From the NCBI RefSeq assembly GCF_029714405.1, contig NZ_CP121650.1:868001-932000 (forward strand): a stretch of DNA of 64,000 nt. The letters are read 5' to 3'. Shown one piece after another: positions 34,704 to 45,222 of the stretch. The DNA is from Bradyrhizobium sp. CB82. Lineage in GTDB: Bacteria > Pseudomonadota > Alphaproteobacteria > Rhizobiales > Xanthobacteraceae. The notes below the pieces were generated by a model. It made no database searches, was not told the DNA's origin, and saw only the letters and a program-made list of their open reading frames with translations. Positions within the stretch are counted from its first letter, which is position 1, and each line of letters starts with the position of its first letter. The position numbers and the translations under genes were made by a program.

Positions 34704-36167
34704 TTAACTGTTGTTGGGCGCAGACTTGGCCGCGGGCTTGGTGGTCGTCTTCGGCTTGGTAGGTTTGGCAGCGGAATCGCCGTTCGCCGCCGGCTTTTCC
34801 GCGGGTTTCGCAGCCGCGTCGGGCTTGGCATTGGCGTGCTTGACCGGCTTGGCTGCGGGTTTGGCTTCGCCCTTCGCATCCGGTTTGGCAGCATCGAGCT
34901 TGGCGCTCGACTTGGCGTCCTTGCCCGCATCTTTCGGCTTGTCGGTCGCCTCAGGCTTCTTCGCCGCAACGCGGGACTTCTTGCCACGCGCCCGCGGCGT
35001 TGCCTGTTGGTCGGCATCGGCCGCGACCGCCGCAATCAGGGCGGCGCCGCTTCGGGTCGGGCCGGTATAGACCAGCACCGGCTCGGCGGGCGCGGCGGCG
35101 GAGGCGACCAGGTCGGACGCCTTCATCATGGGCGGTTGCAGGCCGGCGGTGAAGAACGTCACCTGGGCTTCGCCGCCGGTTTGGGACGTCGATCCGCCCG
35201 TGCTGCCATTGGTTGCGATCAGCGCGTCGTCCTCGTCGCTCGCCGGGCGCCTGCGGTGGCCGCCGCACATCTCGTCGCGCAGGTTCGGCGGCGAGGCGTC
35301 GACTGGCACGAGGCTGTCGACCGTGCCGAGCGCGGGACGCAGCCACGACAGCGTGTCCTGCGAGAAGCCGCGCTCCAGAAGCTGCGCCGCCTTGACCGCG
35401 CGCGCAGTGCCGGAATTGGCGCCGAGCACCACCGCGATCAGCCGCCGTCCGTTGCGGGACGCCGATGCCACGAGATTGTAGCCGGAGGCGCAGATGAAGC
35501 CGGTCTTGAAGCCGTCGGCGCCGGGATAGCGGCCGATCAGCTTGTTGAAGTTCGGCGTGATGCGTTTGCCCAACCGGATCGCCGGGATGTGCACGAAATA
35601 TTCGTATTCCGGCAGGTCGCGCAGAAACGAGCGCGCCAGGATGCCGAGATCGCGCGCCGAGGTGATCTGGCCATCGGCGGGCAGGCCGTTGGGATTGACG
35701 TAGCTCGTCTGCGTCATGCCGAGCCTCGAGGCAGTCTGGTTCATCATCGCGGAGAAGCCGTCGATCGAACCGCCGACGCCCTCGGCGAGCACCACGGCCA
35801 TATCGTTCGCCGACTTGACCATCATCATCTTCAGTGCATTGTCGACGGTGACCTGCGTGCCGGGACGAAAGCCCATCTTCGAGGGCGATTGCGAAGCGGC
35901 TGTCGGTGAGACCGTCAGCAGCGTGTCGAGCGTGAGCTTGCCGTCCTTCACCGCCTTCAGCGTGACATAGGCGGTCATGATCTTGGTGACCGAAGCCGGA
36001 TACCACGGGATGGTCGCGTTCTCGGCCTGCAAGACCTTGCCGCTCTCAGCCTCGATCAGAAGCAGCGCCTCGGCGCGCGCATCGCGCGGCGCAAGCAACA
36101 TCAGCGCGGCGGCCACGACGGCCAGGTTCAGGGGGGCAAGGCGAAGCAGCGGGCGAAGGAAGTGCAC
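34704..36167 (-). CDS. D-alanyl-D-alanine carboxypeptidase (penicillin-binding protein, S11)
   Basis: The 487-residue protein is exported, with a hydrophobic signal (LNLAVVAAALMLLAPRDARA). The serine-peptidase motifs are SVTK (Ser59-Lys62), SAN (in VKSANDMAVV) and KTG (in GFKTGFICASG), so it trims the terminal D-Ala of peptidoglycan stem peptides. The catalytic part ends near residue 300. The remaining 180 residues are unusual: an Ala/Lys/Pro-rich low-complexity tail with about eight AKP-like units, possibly wall-associated. It starts at GTG 36167. It is monocistronic, upstream of fadD in transcription direction but 190 bases away. Confidence 0.88.
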   Translation of the reverse strand: MHFLRPLLRLAPLNLAVVAAALMLLAPRDARAEALLLIEAESGKVLQAENATIPWYPASVTKIMTAYVTLKAVKDGKLTLDTLLTVSPTAASQSPSKMGFRPGTQVTVDNALKMMMVKSANDMAVVLAEGVGGSIDGFSAMMNQTASRLGMTQTSYVNPNGLPADGQITSARDLGILARSFLRDLPEYEYFVHIPAIRLGKRITPNFNKLIGRYPGADGFKTGFICASGYNLVASASRNGRRLIAVVLGANSGTARAVKAAQLLERGFSQDTLSWLRPALGTVDSLVPVDASPPNLRDEMCGGHRRRPASDEDDALIATNGSTGGSTSQTGGEAQVTFFTAGLQPPMMKASDLVASAAAPAEPVLVYTGPTRSGAALIAAVAADADQQATPRARGKKSRVAAKKPEATDKPKDAGKDAKSSAKLDAAKPDAKGEAKPAAKPVKHANAKPDAAAKPAEKPAANGDSAAKPTKPKTTTKPAAKSAPNNS

Positions 36168-36348
36168 TATCCGATTCCGGTCCTTGGAGAGCCGCCCGAT
36201 AATGCGGTTCTCATGATCTGAGGTTCGGGTTTGAAGCGTATGTCAGCGCCGCCGCTTGCGGCGGGTGCAAACCTATACCGGCTCGTTCACCGAGAACAGG
36301 GGGCCAGGACCGGTATTCAGCGATGAAATAGGCCGAATTTCGACGGTT

Positions 36349-38145
36349 TTACTGGGACTTCACCGCCGAGGCTGCGGCCTCCGCCGCCGCCACGCTTGCC
36401 CGTGCATTTTCCTGCACCATGAACTGGGCCTTGGCGAGCGTGGCAAAATGGCCGCCTTTGGCCACGAGTTCATCGAACGTTCCGCTTTCGATCACGCGGC
36501 CACTGTCGAACACCAGGATTTTGGTGGCATGGCGGATGGTCGACAGGCGATGTGCGATGACAAACGTGGTGCGACCTCGCATCACTTCATCGAGGGCTGC
36601 GTTCACCTTGGTTTCGGTGACGGCATCGAGCGCGCTGGTCGCCTCGTCGAGGATCAGGATCGGCGGATCCTTGAGGAGCGCACGCGCGATAGACAGCCGC
36701 TGCCGCTCGCCGCCGGACAGCATGCGCCCGCGCTCGCCGGCATTGGTCTCGAAGCCGCCGCTGCGCTCGATGAAGTCGAGCGCCTGCGCGCGCTCGGCCG
36801 CGAGCTGCATCTCGGCGTCGGTTGCGTCCGGCTTGCCGACGCGCAAATTCTCCGCGATCGAGCGGTTGAACAGCAGTGCTTCCTGGAACACCACGCCGAT
36901 GTTCCGCCGCAACGCCGTAAGCTTCAGCCCGCGCACATCCATGCCGTCGATCTTGATGAAGCCGGACTGCGGGTCGAAGGCGCGATGCAGAAGCGCGATC
37001 GCGGTCGACTTGCCGGCGCCGGTCGGGCCGACCAGCGCGATGGTCTGCCCGGGCAGCGCGGTGAAGGAGAGGTCCTCGACCGCCGGCCGCTTGCCGTCAT
37101 AGGAGAAGGTGACGTCGTGGAATTCGACGAGGCCCGAGAGGCGCCCGGTGTCGATCGCATTCGGTCCGTCGTGCACGGCGGGCACGGCGTCGAGCACGTT
37201 GAAGAACTCGCGCAGCCGCGGCGCTTCCATGAAGACGTTGTTGACGAAGCTCACGACCTGCTCGAGCTTCTGGATCAAAAGCGTTGCAAAGCTCACGAAC
37301 ATCACGATCTCGCCGACCGTCGTCAGCCCCTGGTCGTGCAGCGCGATGCCGAGCGTGAAGATCGCGAGCACCGTGATGGTGGTGGAGGCGCGGGTGATGA
37401 CGGTGACGAGCGCCCACCAGGACAGCACCGGCATTTGCGCAGCGAGCAACTGGTCGGCAACGAAGCGCAATCCCTGCACCTCGGCTTCGACGCGGACGAA
37501 GCTCTGCACCAACGCGACGTTGCCGAGCGCGTCGGAGGCGCGCGCGGAGAGATCGCTATAGTACTCCTCGACCGTCATCTGCAAGCCGTAGGTCCTGCGC
37601 ACGACGAAGGTCGTCAGGGCCGTGAATACGATGCAGAGCGCGAACAGCAGGATCGCGAGCCGCCAGTTCAGATAGAGCGACAGCGGCAGCAGCACGAGCA
37701 CCGACAGGATCGCGGCAAAATGCTCGCGGAAGAAGCCGAGCCACAGCCGCCACAGCGCATCCGTGCCGTTGAGCATCACCTTCATCAGCCGCCCGGAATG
37801 GGTGCCGGAGTGGAAGGTCAGCGGCAGTTGCAGAATATGTTCGAAATAGCTCGTCAGCACCGTCTGGCGTTGGCGATGGGCGAGCCGGTCGGCATGCAGC
37901 GCCACCAGTGCACTACAGCCGATCGTGAACAACCCGAACGCGACCCAGGCGAGCAGGAACGGCCAGGCAGAGTTCGAGCCGGCGACGGTTTTGCCGGAGA
38001 GCACGTCGACGATCCTGCCGAACAGCACGGGCTCGGCGAACTGGGCCGTCGCGAGCAGCAGATTGGCGACAGCGAGCAGCCAGCCCAGCCGCGCCTCCTT
38101 GCCGAGCAGCTCGAGAACGCGGGTGTAAAGACGAAGGATCGACAT
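36349..38145 (-). CDS. ndvA: Cyclic beta-glucan exporter ABC transporter (NdvA/ChvA type)
   Basis: The 598-residue half-transporter fuses an N-terminal six-helix permease (about 1-310) to an ATPase. Walker A is GPTGAGKST, the signature LSGGERQR and Walker [13 protein letters not shown]. The N-terminus [17 protein letters not shown] start and [17 protein letters not shown] match NdvA/ChvA, which export cyclic beta-1,2- or 1,3/1,6-glucan to the periplasm for osmoadaptation and symbiosis. ABC type MsbA-like exporters look similar, so the substrate is inferred. I chose the ATG at 38145 over a GTG three codons upstream. Confidence 0.82.
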   Translation of the reverse strand: MSILRLYTRVLELLGKEARLGWLLAVANLLLATAQFAEPVLFGRIVDVLSGKTVAGSNSAWPFLLAWVAFGLFTIGCSALVALHADRLAHRQRQTVLTSYFEHILQLPLTFHSGTHSGRLMKVMLNGTDALWRLWLGFFREHFAAILSVLVLLPLSLYLNWRLAILLFALCIVFTALTTFVVRRTYGLQMTVEEYYSDLSARASDALGNVALVQSFVRVEAEVQGLRFVADQLLAAQMPVLSWWALVTVITRASTTITVLAIFTLGIALHDQGLTTVGEIVMFVSFATLLIQKLEQVVSFVNNVFMEAPRLREFFNVLDAVPAVHDGPNAIDTGRLSGLVEFHDVTFSYDGKRPAVEDLSFTALPGQTIALVGPTGAGKSTAIALLHRAFDPQSGFIKIDGMDVRGLKLTALRRNIGVVFQEALLFNRSIAENLRVGKPDATDAEMQLAAERAQALDFIERSGGFETNAGERGRMLSGGERQRLSIARALLKDPPILILDEATSALDAVTETKVNAALDEVMRGRTTFVIAHRLSTIRHATKILVFDSGRVIESGTFDELVAKGGHFATLAKAQFMVQENARASVAAAEAAASAVKSQ

Positions 38146-38237
38146 GAAATGCACGGCACCTGGACAAGCGGGATCGCACGAGGTGACATTCTAATCAGGG
38201 ATGGGTCGCAAGATACAGCCGAAGCTGTCAGTTTTAT

Positions 38238-39296
38238 TCAATTGATCAGCCGGCCAGCCATCGGCGGCAGGAACTGTTCGTCGATAATATCGTTCGCGGA
38301 GGGGCGCTTGCGGAACTTGAAATCCTGCGCGATCTGGTCGATCGCGCGATCGAAGCGGACGGGATCGACGCCGCCGAGGCCGTTGCGGCGGACCTCGTCG
38401 GTCAGGATGTTGTCGGCCAGTACGGTGGACAGCCGCGCGAGTTCGAGGTCGCGCACGCCATCCTCCATCCGGCTGACGATCCCGTCGACCGCGCGCTCCG
38501 GCTCCTTGACCGTTGCATTGAGACCGCCGATCAGCGCGCGCACGAAACCTTTCACGGCGTCCGGCGTCGAAGCGGCAAAGGACGGGTTTACGACCACGGC
38601 AAAGCCATAGGCCTCGCAGCCATAATCTGCATAGCGCAGCACCGCGAGATCGTCGGCCGGCACGCCGCGGTCGCGCAAATTCACGGCCGACAGATAGCTG
38701 AAGCCTGTGACGGCATCGACCTGTCCGGCGGACAGGATCGGCTCGCGCACCGCGGCACTCATCTTGTAGAATCTCACATGGGTCGCGGTGACCCCGTTTT
38801 GATGCGCGAGCGCCGGCCACAGCCTAATCGACAGGTCGCTGTCGGCAACGCCGACCGTCTTGCCCTCGAGATCGGACAGCGTGTGGATGCCGCGGCTCCT
38901 GCGTGCCACGATCGCGTAGGGCGCGCGATTGAACAGCACGAACACGGCCTTGATCGGCGCGGTCTCCACCCTGTCGCGAAAGCGGACCAATTCGTTGATG
39001 TCGATAAGGGCGAGATCGCTGTCGCCCCTGGCGATGCGCGCAAGCGTCTCCGGCGAGCCCGCGGCGCTGTTGAACGACACGGTGAGATGCTCGGCGCCGA
39101 ATAGCCCGTCTTTCTCCGCCATGAAGAACGGCGCCATGCTCGATTCAATCGGGCGGTCGAAGGTGAACCGGATCGCGACATGCCGCGCCGCGTCGTCTGC
39201 GGCGCTCGCCGCGCGCGGGCCCGAACACGCGAGCACCCCGAGCCCGATCCAGAGAGCCAACAGGCAGCGGGAGAGGAATGTCGGGTATGGGGGCAT
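38238..39296 (-). CDS. Orphan ABC transporter substrate-binding protein (NMT1/THI5-like)
   Basis: The 352-residue protein has a signal peptide whose end LGVLACSGPRAASA contains a possible lipobox (LLAC-like), so it may be a lipoprotein. The NMT1/SsuA-like fold is visible: IRFTFDRPIESSMAPFFMAE, DGLFGAEHLTVSFNSAAGSPETL, GDSDLALIDINELV and GKTVGVADSDLSIRLW. Such proteins bind nitrate, taurine, sulfonates, thiamine precursors or aromatics. No permease or ATPase is adjacent, although ndvA follows 92 bases downstream. The start at 39296 gives the signal peptide. Confidence 0.82.
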   Translation of the reverse strand: MPPYPTFLSRCLLALWIGLGVLACSGPRAASAADDAARHVAIRFTFDRPIESSMAPFFMAEKDGLFGAEHLTVSFNSAAGSPETLARIARGDSDLALIDINELVRFRDRVETAPIKAVFVLFNRAPYAIVARRSRGIHTLSDLEGKTVGVADSDLSIRLWPALAHQNGVTATHVRFYKMSAAVREPILSAGQVDAVTGFSYLSAVNLRDRGVPADDLAVLRYADYGCEAYGFAVVVNPSFAASTPDAVKGFVRALIGGLNATVKEPERAVDGIVSRMEDGVRDLELARLSTVLADNILTDEVRRNGLGGVDPVRFDRAIDQIAQDFKFRKRPSANDIIDEQFLPPMAGRLIN

Positions 39297-39526
39297 GAAT
39301 TCGCGCCGGACTGCGCTGTTTCTTTTTGGTGACGCTTGCAAAGCGCCGGCGACAGCCATCCTGGACGATCAAACCTGAACGGTTGATGAGCGGAATGCAT
39401 CACGATTTCGCAATCTCCGCGAGAATTTGTCGCGGTTCAGCTTGCGTTGAGGATCGGGAACTCAACATGGGATCCGGGGGTTTAGGAACAAGCCTGCCCG
39501 CAGGCAGCCATTGGAGGCCTTTAGTC

Positions 39527-39895
39527 ATGTTCGACCGAGCTTCGAGAATTGTTGGCCGCAAGGCCATCCTTGCCACGGCCGCTGTGCTGGCGCTGACAAC
39601 GGCCGCACCTTCGGCATCGTTTGCGGGTGGCCGCCATTGGCATGGTGGTGGCGGAGCGGCGGCAGCCGCCGCCTTTGCCGGCATCGTCGGCACGGGCCTG
39701 GCCATCGCCGCCGCCCGCGATGCGTACGCCTATGACTACGGCGGGCCCGCCTACTACGGTGGCCCGGCCTATTACGGTGGGCCGGCCTACTACAGGGGCC
39801 CGGTCTACTACGGCGGCCCGGCCTACTATGGCAGCGGCTATTACGGCTACGAGGAGCGCTACGGCGGCTACACCGTTCCGCCGCCGGCCTACTAG
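39527..39895 (+). CDS. Small exported Gly/Tyr-rich protein with tandem PAYYGG repeats
   Basis: This 122-residue protein has a signal peptide (KAILATAAVLALTTAAPSASFA), then GGRHWHGGGGAAAAAAFAGIV, a hydrophobic segment that could span or cap a membrane, and then five to six tandem units of the form GGPAYYGGPAYY with slight variation (PVYYGG, GSGYYGYE). TTGGAGG at 39511-39517 fixes the start. Related secreted proteins are common in rhizobia and resemble surface or metal-sequestering proteins. Function is unknown. A terminator follows. Confidence 0.7.
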   Translation: MFDRASRIVGRKAILATAAVLALTTAAPSASFAGGRHWHGGGGAAAAAAFAGIVGTGLAIAAARDAYAYDYGGPAYYGGPAYYGGPAYYRGPVYYGGPAYYGSGYYGYEERYGGYTVPPPAY

Positions 39896-39917
39896 CCATC
39901 GGCCACCAAACGTTGAC

Positions 39918-39957
39918 CAAAACAGGCCGTCGTGCTTGCCGCGTCGGTCTGTTTTTT
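39918..39957 (+). terminator. Intrinsic terminator after the Gly/Tyr-rich gene
   Basis: The 8-bp stem acaggccg/cggtctgt (with one G-T pair) has a 15-base loop, followed by TTTTTT. It lies about 25 bases after the stop codon. Confidence 0.7.
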
Positions 39958-40014
39958 GCATTTGTTGTCGGACGTTAACGCGTCTACCATGGGTTTAGAG
40001 TAGTCTTGAGTACC

Positions 40015-40419
40015 ATGAGTGATTCGCTTGAGCGGCTATATCTGGCTGTGCTCGCGGCCAGGAATCTTGATCCGGCAACATCGCGTACCGCCCGGCTGTT
40101 TCAGCGCGGCCCGGCCAAAATGGCGAAAAAACTCGCTGAGGAGGCCATCGAGGTTGTCATCGACGCCGTTCATGGCGACAACGAAGCCGTGATCCGGGAA
40201 AGCGCCGACCTGCTCTACAATCTCACCGTGCTCTGGGCCTCGGCCGGCGTGCGGCCTGAGGACGTGTGGCGCGAGATGGCGCGGCGGGAGGACCTGCTCG
40301 GCATCGCCGAGAAGCTGCCGAAATCGCCGATGAAACTGCCCAAGGTCGCCTCGCCCCGTGTCGCCTCCCGGCGGCCAATTGTCGCGCTCGAGGGCCGCAC
40401 GGCGCGCAAGCGGCACTAG
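40015..40419 (+). CDS. Phosphoribosyl-ATP diphosphatase-like protein (HisE/MazG fold)
   Basis: The 134-residue protein contains the HisE pattern: LERLYLAVLAARNLDPATS, RTARLFQRGPAKMAKKLAEEAIEVVIDAV, and GDNEAVIRESADLLYNLTVLW, with the conserved EEAxE and ADLLYN metal-binding acidic residues of the all-alpha NTP pyrophosphatase fold. HisE removes pyrophosphate from phosphoribosyl-ATP in histidine synthesis. The rest of the his operon is absent, and the C-terminus carries 30 extra basic residues, so it may be a second copy or a relative acting on another nucleotide. I chose the ATG at 40015 over a TTG three codons upstream. Confidence 0.75.
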   Translation: MSDSLERLYLAVLAARNLDPATSRTARLFQRGPAKMAKKLAEEAIEVVIDAVHGDNEAVIRESADLLYNLTVLWASAGVRPEDVWREMARREDLLGIAEKLPKSPMKLPKVASPRVASRRPIVALEGRTARKRH

Positions 40420-40485
40420 AAGCAATACAAATCGGCCCTATCTCGCCATGGACAAATCGCTCCCATGGTGCTTCATCGCGGCGCC

Positions 40486-41067
40486 ATGCTGAAACGTATC
40501 TACGACTGGTGCATCGACGCCGCCCACAAGCCCTACGCGCTTTGGATCATGGGCGCCGTGGCTTTCGCCGAAAGCTCGTTCTTTCCCGTCCCTCCGGACG
40601 TGATGCTGGTGCCGATGTCGCTGGCGCGCCCGCAGCGCGCCTGGGTCTACGCCACCGTCTGCACCGCGACCTCGGTGCTCGGCGGCATCCTCGGCTATGC
40701 CATCGGGGCGCTGCTCTATGACTCGCTAGGGCATTGGCTGATCCAGCTCTACGGGCTTGGCGACCAGGTCGAGGGATTCCGTGCCAAATACGCCGAATGG
40801 GGCGCCGTGATCATCCTGCTCAAGGGTCTGACACCGATCCCTTACAAGCTCGTCACCATCACCTCGGGCTTTGCCGGCTACAATCTGCTTCTGTTCGTCC
40901 TGTTCTCCATCATTGCACGCGGCGGCCGCTTCTTCATCGCGGCCATCCTGCTCAACCGCTATGGCGACTGGATCCGGGTCAGGATCGAGCGGCATCTCGG
41001 ATTGTGGGTGGCGATCTTGGCCGCGGTGCTGGTGCTCGGCTTCGTGATCGCGATCAAGCTGATCTGA
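40486..41067 (+). CDS. YqaA/DedA-family membrane protein
   Basis: The 193-residue inner-membrane protein has four to five hydrophobic segments and the SNARE-associated/DedA signatures: AFAESSFFPVPPDVMLVPMS, GYAIGALLYDSLGHW and KGLTPIPYKLVTITSGFAGYNL (the conserved re-entrant loop with Pro). YqaA-type DedA proteins are thought to move lipid carriers such as undecaprenyl phosphate. The start MLKRIYDWCID is conserved in relatives; an in-frame ATG at 40465 adds seven residues. It is 66 bases after the HisE-like gene. Confidence 0.8.
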   Translation: MLKRIYDWCIDAAHKPYALWIMGAVAFAESSFFPVPPDVMLVPMSLARPQRAWVYATVCTATSVLGGILGYAIGALLYDSLGHWLIQLYGLGDQVEGFRAKYAEWGAVIILLKGLTPIPYKLVTITSGFAGYNLLLFVLFSIIARGGRFFIAAILLNRYGDWIRVRIERHLGLWVAILAAVLVLGFVIAIKLI

Positions 41068-41080
41068 GCAAGCGTAGCTG

Positions 41081-41128
41081 GAGCATGATCAGGACCCGAA
41101 GGGCCGCGTTAGCGCAAAGTGTGAAGTC
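41081..41128 (+). repeat. Degenerate copy of the gagcatgatcc repeat
   Basis: The stretch gagcatgatcaggacc...gcaaagtgtgaag retains the ends of module one of the composite repeat at 7363, with a 20-base diverged centre and no second module. It lies upstream of aspA. Confidence 0.4.
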
Positions 41129-41195
41129 GTCACCACCGCGTTGTGCCAGAACTGAAGCGATGACACCGCGCGCGAGCAAACCATAAGGAGCGCCC

Positions 41196-42596
<1,401 letters not shown>

Positions 42597-42934
42597 ATTG
42601 TCGTCACTCGCAGATGCCGACATTCCGGGGCGCAAACGAGTCCGCGCCAAGGCGGCCGATGACAGCCTCCACGCGAAACCGGAGTTGCCATTCGCTCTGA
42701 GGCACGATGCATTCCGGTGCGCCTGTCGGCGCATCCCATTGCGCAATTGCGCAATGTGGGAATGACGAAGGTGGATCGCGCTCCTGCGCGAAACACAGTG
42801 AATTCCGTGAGTTGGAATTGCGGTAACGGCGTCCGGCCGGCGGCGCGGAAACGCAATACTTGACAGTGGAAAGATTGCCTTGTTGGTATGGCGCCCAGCA
42901 GCCATCTTGTCCGCCAGCAGAGGATCGTTTCGCA
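42597..42934. other. Non-coding gap of about 340 bases
   Basis: Between aspA and the nitronate monooxygenase gene neither strand shows a coding-like frame. The base composition here is lower in GC than the flanking genes, and it probably holds the promoter of the downstream gene. Confidence 0.4.
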
Positions 42935-43903
42935 ATGTCCATGCCTGCCTTGTTCAAAGGGCGTCTGTCGATCCCCGTGATCGGCTCGCCGCTCTTCATC
43001 ATCTCGGTGCCCGATCTCGTGATCGCGCAGTGCAAGGCGGGTGTGGTCGGCTCGTTCCCGGCGCTCAATGCGCGGCCGCCGGAGCTGCTCGACGAGTGGC
43101 TGGCACGGATCACCGAAGAGCTCGCGGCCTATGACCGTGCTCATCCCGAGCGCCCCTCCGCGCCGTTCGCGGTGAACCAGATCGTGCACAAGTCGAACAA
43201 CCGGCTCGATCACGACATGGCGCTTTGCGCCAAATACAAGGTTCCGATGATCATCTCCTCGCTCGGCGCGCGCGAGGAGCTCAATCAGGCCGTGCACAAT
43301 TGGGGCGGCATCGTCTTCCACGACGTGATCAACCAGAAGTTCGCGCACAAGGCGATCGAGAAGGGCGCCGACGGTCTGATCCTGGTCGCGGCCGGCGCCG
43401 GCGGCCACGCCGGCACGATCTCGCCGCTGGCCTTCGTCGCGGAGACGCGCAAATGGTTCGACGGCCCGATCGCGCTGTCGGGTGCGATCGGCAACGGCAA
43501 GGCGATTCGCGCCGCGCGCATCCTGGGGGCCGACTTCGCCTATGTCGGCTCGGCCTTCATCGCGACCAGGGAAGCCAACGCGGTCGAGAAGTACAAGGAG
43601 ATGATCGCCTCGTCCTCGGCCGACGACATCGTCTATTCGAATCTCTTCACCGGCGTGCATGGCAACTATCTGAAGCCGTCGATCCTCGCCGCCGGCATGG
43701 ATCCGGAGAACCTGCCGACATCGGATCCCTCCAAGATGAATTTCGGCACCGATGCTTCCGGCGAGCGCGCCAAGCCGAAGGCATGGAAGGAGATCTGGGG
43801 CTCGGGCCAGGGCATCGGCAGCGTCGAGGGAATCGTGCCCGCCGCCGAGTTGATCGCGCGCTTCAAGAAGGAATACGACGAAGCCACCGATCCGCCGTTG
43901 TGA
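42935..43903 (+). CDS. Nitronate monooxygenase family flavoprotein
   Basis: The 322-residue FMN enzyme has the TIM-barrel pattern of class II nitronate monooxygenases (2-nitropropane dioxygenases): IPVIGSPLFIISVPDLVIAQ, AGVVGSFPALNAR, PFAVNQIVHKSNNRL, and the phosphate-binding GADGLILVAAGAGGHAGTISP and LSGAIGNGKAIRAARILGADFAYVG. It oxidises alkyl nitronates. The histidine in AGGHAG is the likely base. The start at 42935 begins just before the conserved strand, with AGAGGA 11 bases before. The next gene overlaps it by four bases. Confidence 0.9.
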   Translation: MSMPALFKGRLSIPVIGSPLFIISVPDLVIAQCKAGVVGSFPALNARPPELLDEWLARITEELAAYDRAHPERPSAPFAVNQIVHKSNNRLDHDMALCAKYKVPMIISSLGAREELNQAVHNWGGIVFHDVINQKFAHKAIEKGADGLILVAAGAGGHAGTISPLAFVAETRKWFDGPIALSGAIGNGKAIRAARILGADFAYVGSAFIATREANAVEKYKEMIASSSADDIVYSNLFTGVHGNYLKPSILAAGMDPENLPTSDPSKMNFGTDASGERAKPKAWKEIWGSGQGIGSVEGIVPAAELIARFKKEYDEATDPPL

Positions 43904-44688
43904 CCGCTCTCGCGATGGACGCCATCTACCGCATCGACGGCAACAGCGTCGTTACCAGCCCTGATGCCGCGGGTCCATGGGATCCGCGCATGCAGCACGG
44001 CTCGGCGCCGGCTTCGCTCGTGGTGTGGGCGGCCGAGCGGATGGCGACGTCCGTGCCGATGGACATCGCGCGCGTCACTATTGATTTGATGCGTCCGGTT
44101 CCGGTGGCGCCGCTCACCATCGCGACCGAGGTCCTGCGCGAAGGCCGCAAGATCCAGCTTTGCGGCATCAAGCTCCTGGCAGACGGCGTCGTCATGGTCG
44201 GCGCGACCGTGCTGAAGATCAGGCGGCAGGCGCTGGCGCTGCCCGGCGACGTCCGGGAGCTTCAGGTCGACCTGCCGGCGCCGGAGCAGTCGCTGGTCGA
44301 GGACGGACACGCTGCCACGAGCCCCTTCGTGCGCTCGGTCTCGATGCGTGCAGCGCGCGGCCGCTTCGGCCAGGCCGGAGCCGGTGCGATCTGGTTTCGC
44401 GTCGACAAGCCACTGATCGAGGGACAAGCCGTCTCGCAGGCTGTGCGCGCGGTCGTCGCCGCCGATTTCTCCAACGGCACCGCCTCGACGCTCGATTTTC
44501 GCGCCTGGACCTACATCAACGCCGACCTCACCGTGAGCTTTGCGCGGCAGCCGGTCGGCGACTGGATCCTGCTCGATGGTGAGTCCTGGATCGGCGCAGA
44601 TGGCACGGGCCTTGCGATGTCGCGACTCGCCGACCGGCAAGGTTATTTCGGCCGCGCGGTGCAGAGCCTCGTGATCGAGAAGCGCTGA
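43900..44688 (+). CDS. Thioesterase-family (double hotdog) protein
   Basis: The 262-residue protein looks like a tandem hotdog acyl-CoA thioesterase: PWDPRMQHGSAPASLVVWAAERM, VTIDLMRPVPVAPLTIATEVLREG, and the second half LIEGQAVSQAVRAVVAADFSNG then FRAWTYINADLTVSFARQPVG. A GTG at 43900 overlaps the TGA of the nitronate monooxygenase gene (GTGA), so they are coupled; an ATG five codons later is also possible. The substrate is unknown. Its stop codon lies inside a 16-bp tandem repeat. Confidence 0.8.
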   Translation: MTALAMDAIYRIDGNSVVTSPDAAGPWDPRMQHGSAPASLVVWAAERMATSVPMDIARVTIDLMRPVPVAPLTIATEVLREGRKIQLCGIKLLADGVVMVGATVLKIRRQALALPGDVRELQVDLPAPEQSLVEDGHAATSPFVRSVSMRAARGRFGQAGAGAIWFRVDKPLIEGQAVSQAVRAVVAADFSNGTASTLDFRAWTYINADLTVSFARQPVGDWILLDGESWIGADGTGLAMSRLADRQGYFGRAVQSLVIEKR

Positions 44689-44727
44689 AGGACTCAAGCG
44701 CTGAAGGTCTTAAGCGCTGAAGGACTT
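44680..44727 (+). repeat. 16-bp tandem repeat, three copies, overlapping a stop codon
   Basis: The unit aagcgctgaaggactc is repeated at 44680, 44696 and 44712 with one- or two-base changes (tctt, actt). The first unit contains the last codons AAG CGC TGA of the thioesterase gene, so each further unit carries another copy of the reading-frame end. Confidence 0.85.
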
Positions 44728-44847
44728 GGCAAATCGGCAGGCGCCACATGCCGCGCGCGCGGACAACCCGTCATTTAACGCAGCATTAACCATCACGCTC
44801 CCAGAATCCCTTCCTAGCCGCTAATCGGCATGAACAGGGGGCAGGCG

Positions 44848-45096
44848 ATGAACTACGATTTTCTCAACGCCAAGACGTCGGCAACGTTGGATGAAATCCG
44901 CGTCCGCGTGGCGCATGCGCTGGCCCGCCATCCGCTCTGCCGCAATGTGCGTTTCGACATCGTCAGCGTGCCCCGCACCCGGCGTGGCGGCAACTGGACC
45001 GTGACGCTTCAGGCGGTCGAGCCGCGCGCGGTGTGGGAGGCCTCTGAGATCGTCGCCGATATCCAGGACGCCTACGACCTGGCGTTAGCCGCCTGA
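44848..45096 (+). CDS. Small conserved-looking hypothetical protein (82 aa)
   Basis: The protein reads MNYDFLNAKTSATLDEIRVRVA, then HPLCRNVRFDIVSVPRTRRGGNWTVTLQAV and WEASEIVADIQDAYDLALAA, an alpha-beta mix without signal peptide or membrane segment. AGGGGGCAGGCG precedes the ATG, which decides it over the ATG at 44830. Its function is not recognised. It stands alone, about 120 bases after the tandem repeat. Confidence 0.65.
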   Translation: MNYDFLNAKTSATLDEIRVRVAHALARHPLCRNVRFDIVSVPRTRRGGNWTVTLQAVEPRAVWEASEIVADIQDAYDLALAA

Positions 45097-45222
45097 TTCG
45101 TTGATTTTCCCAGTCGATGTCGCCGTCGTCCCAGCGTTTTCCGCTGCCGTGGCACGGTTAGGCCTTAATTCCTGCCCAGTTTCCGGGCATTGAGCACTCG
45201 AGAGCCGGTCGCGGAGAGACGT

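Noticed and set aside
36256..38610. A 784-codon open frame on the plus strand opposite ndvA
   Set aside because: It is the antisense shadow of a gene with strong motifs (Walker A and B). Its own translation is His/Arg/Glu-rich without family patterns, a common high-GC artefact.
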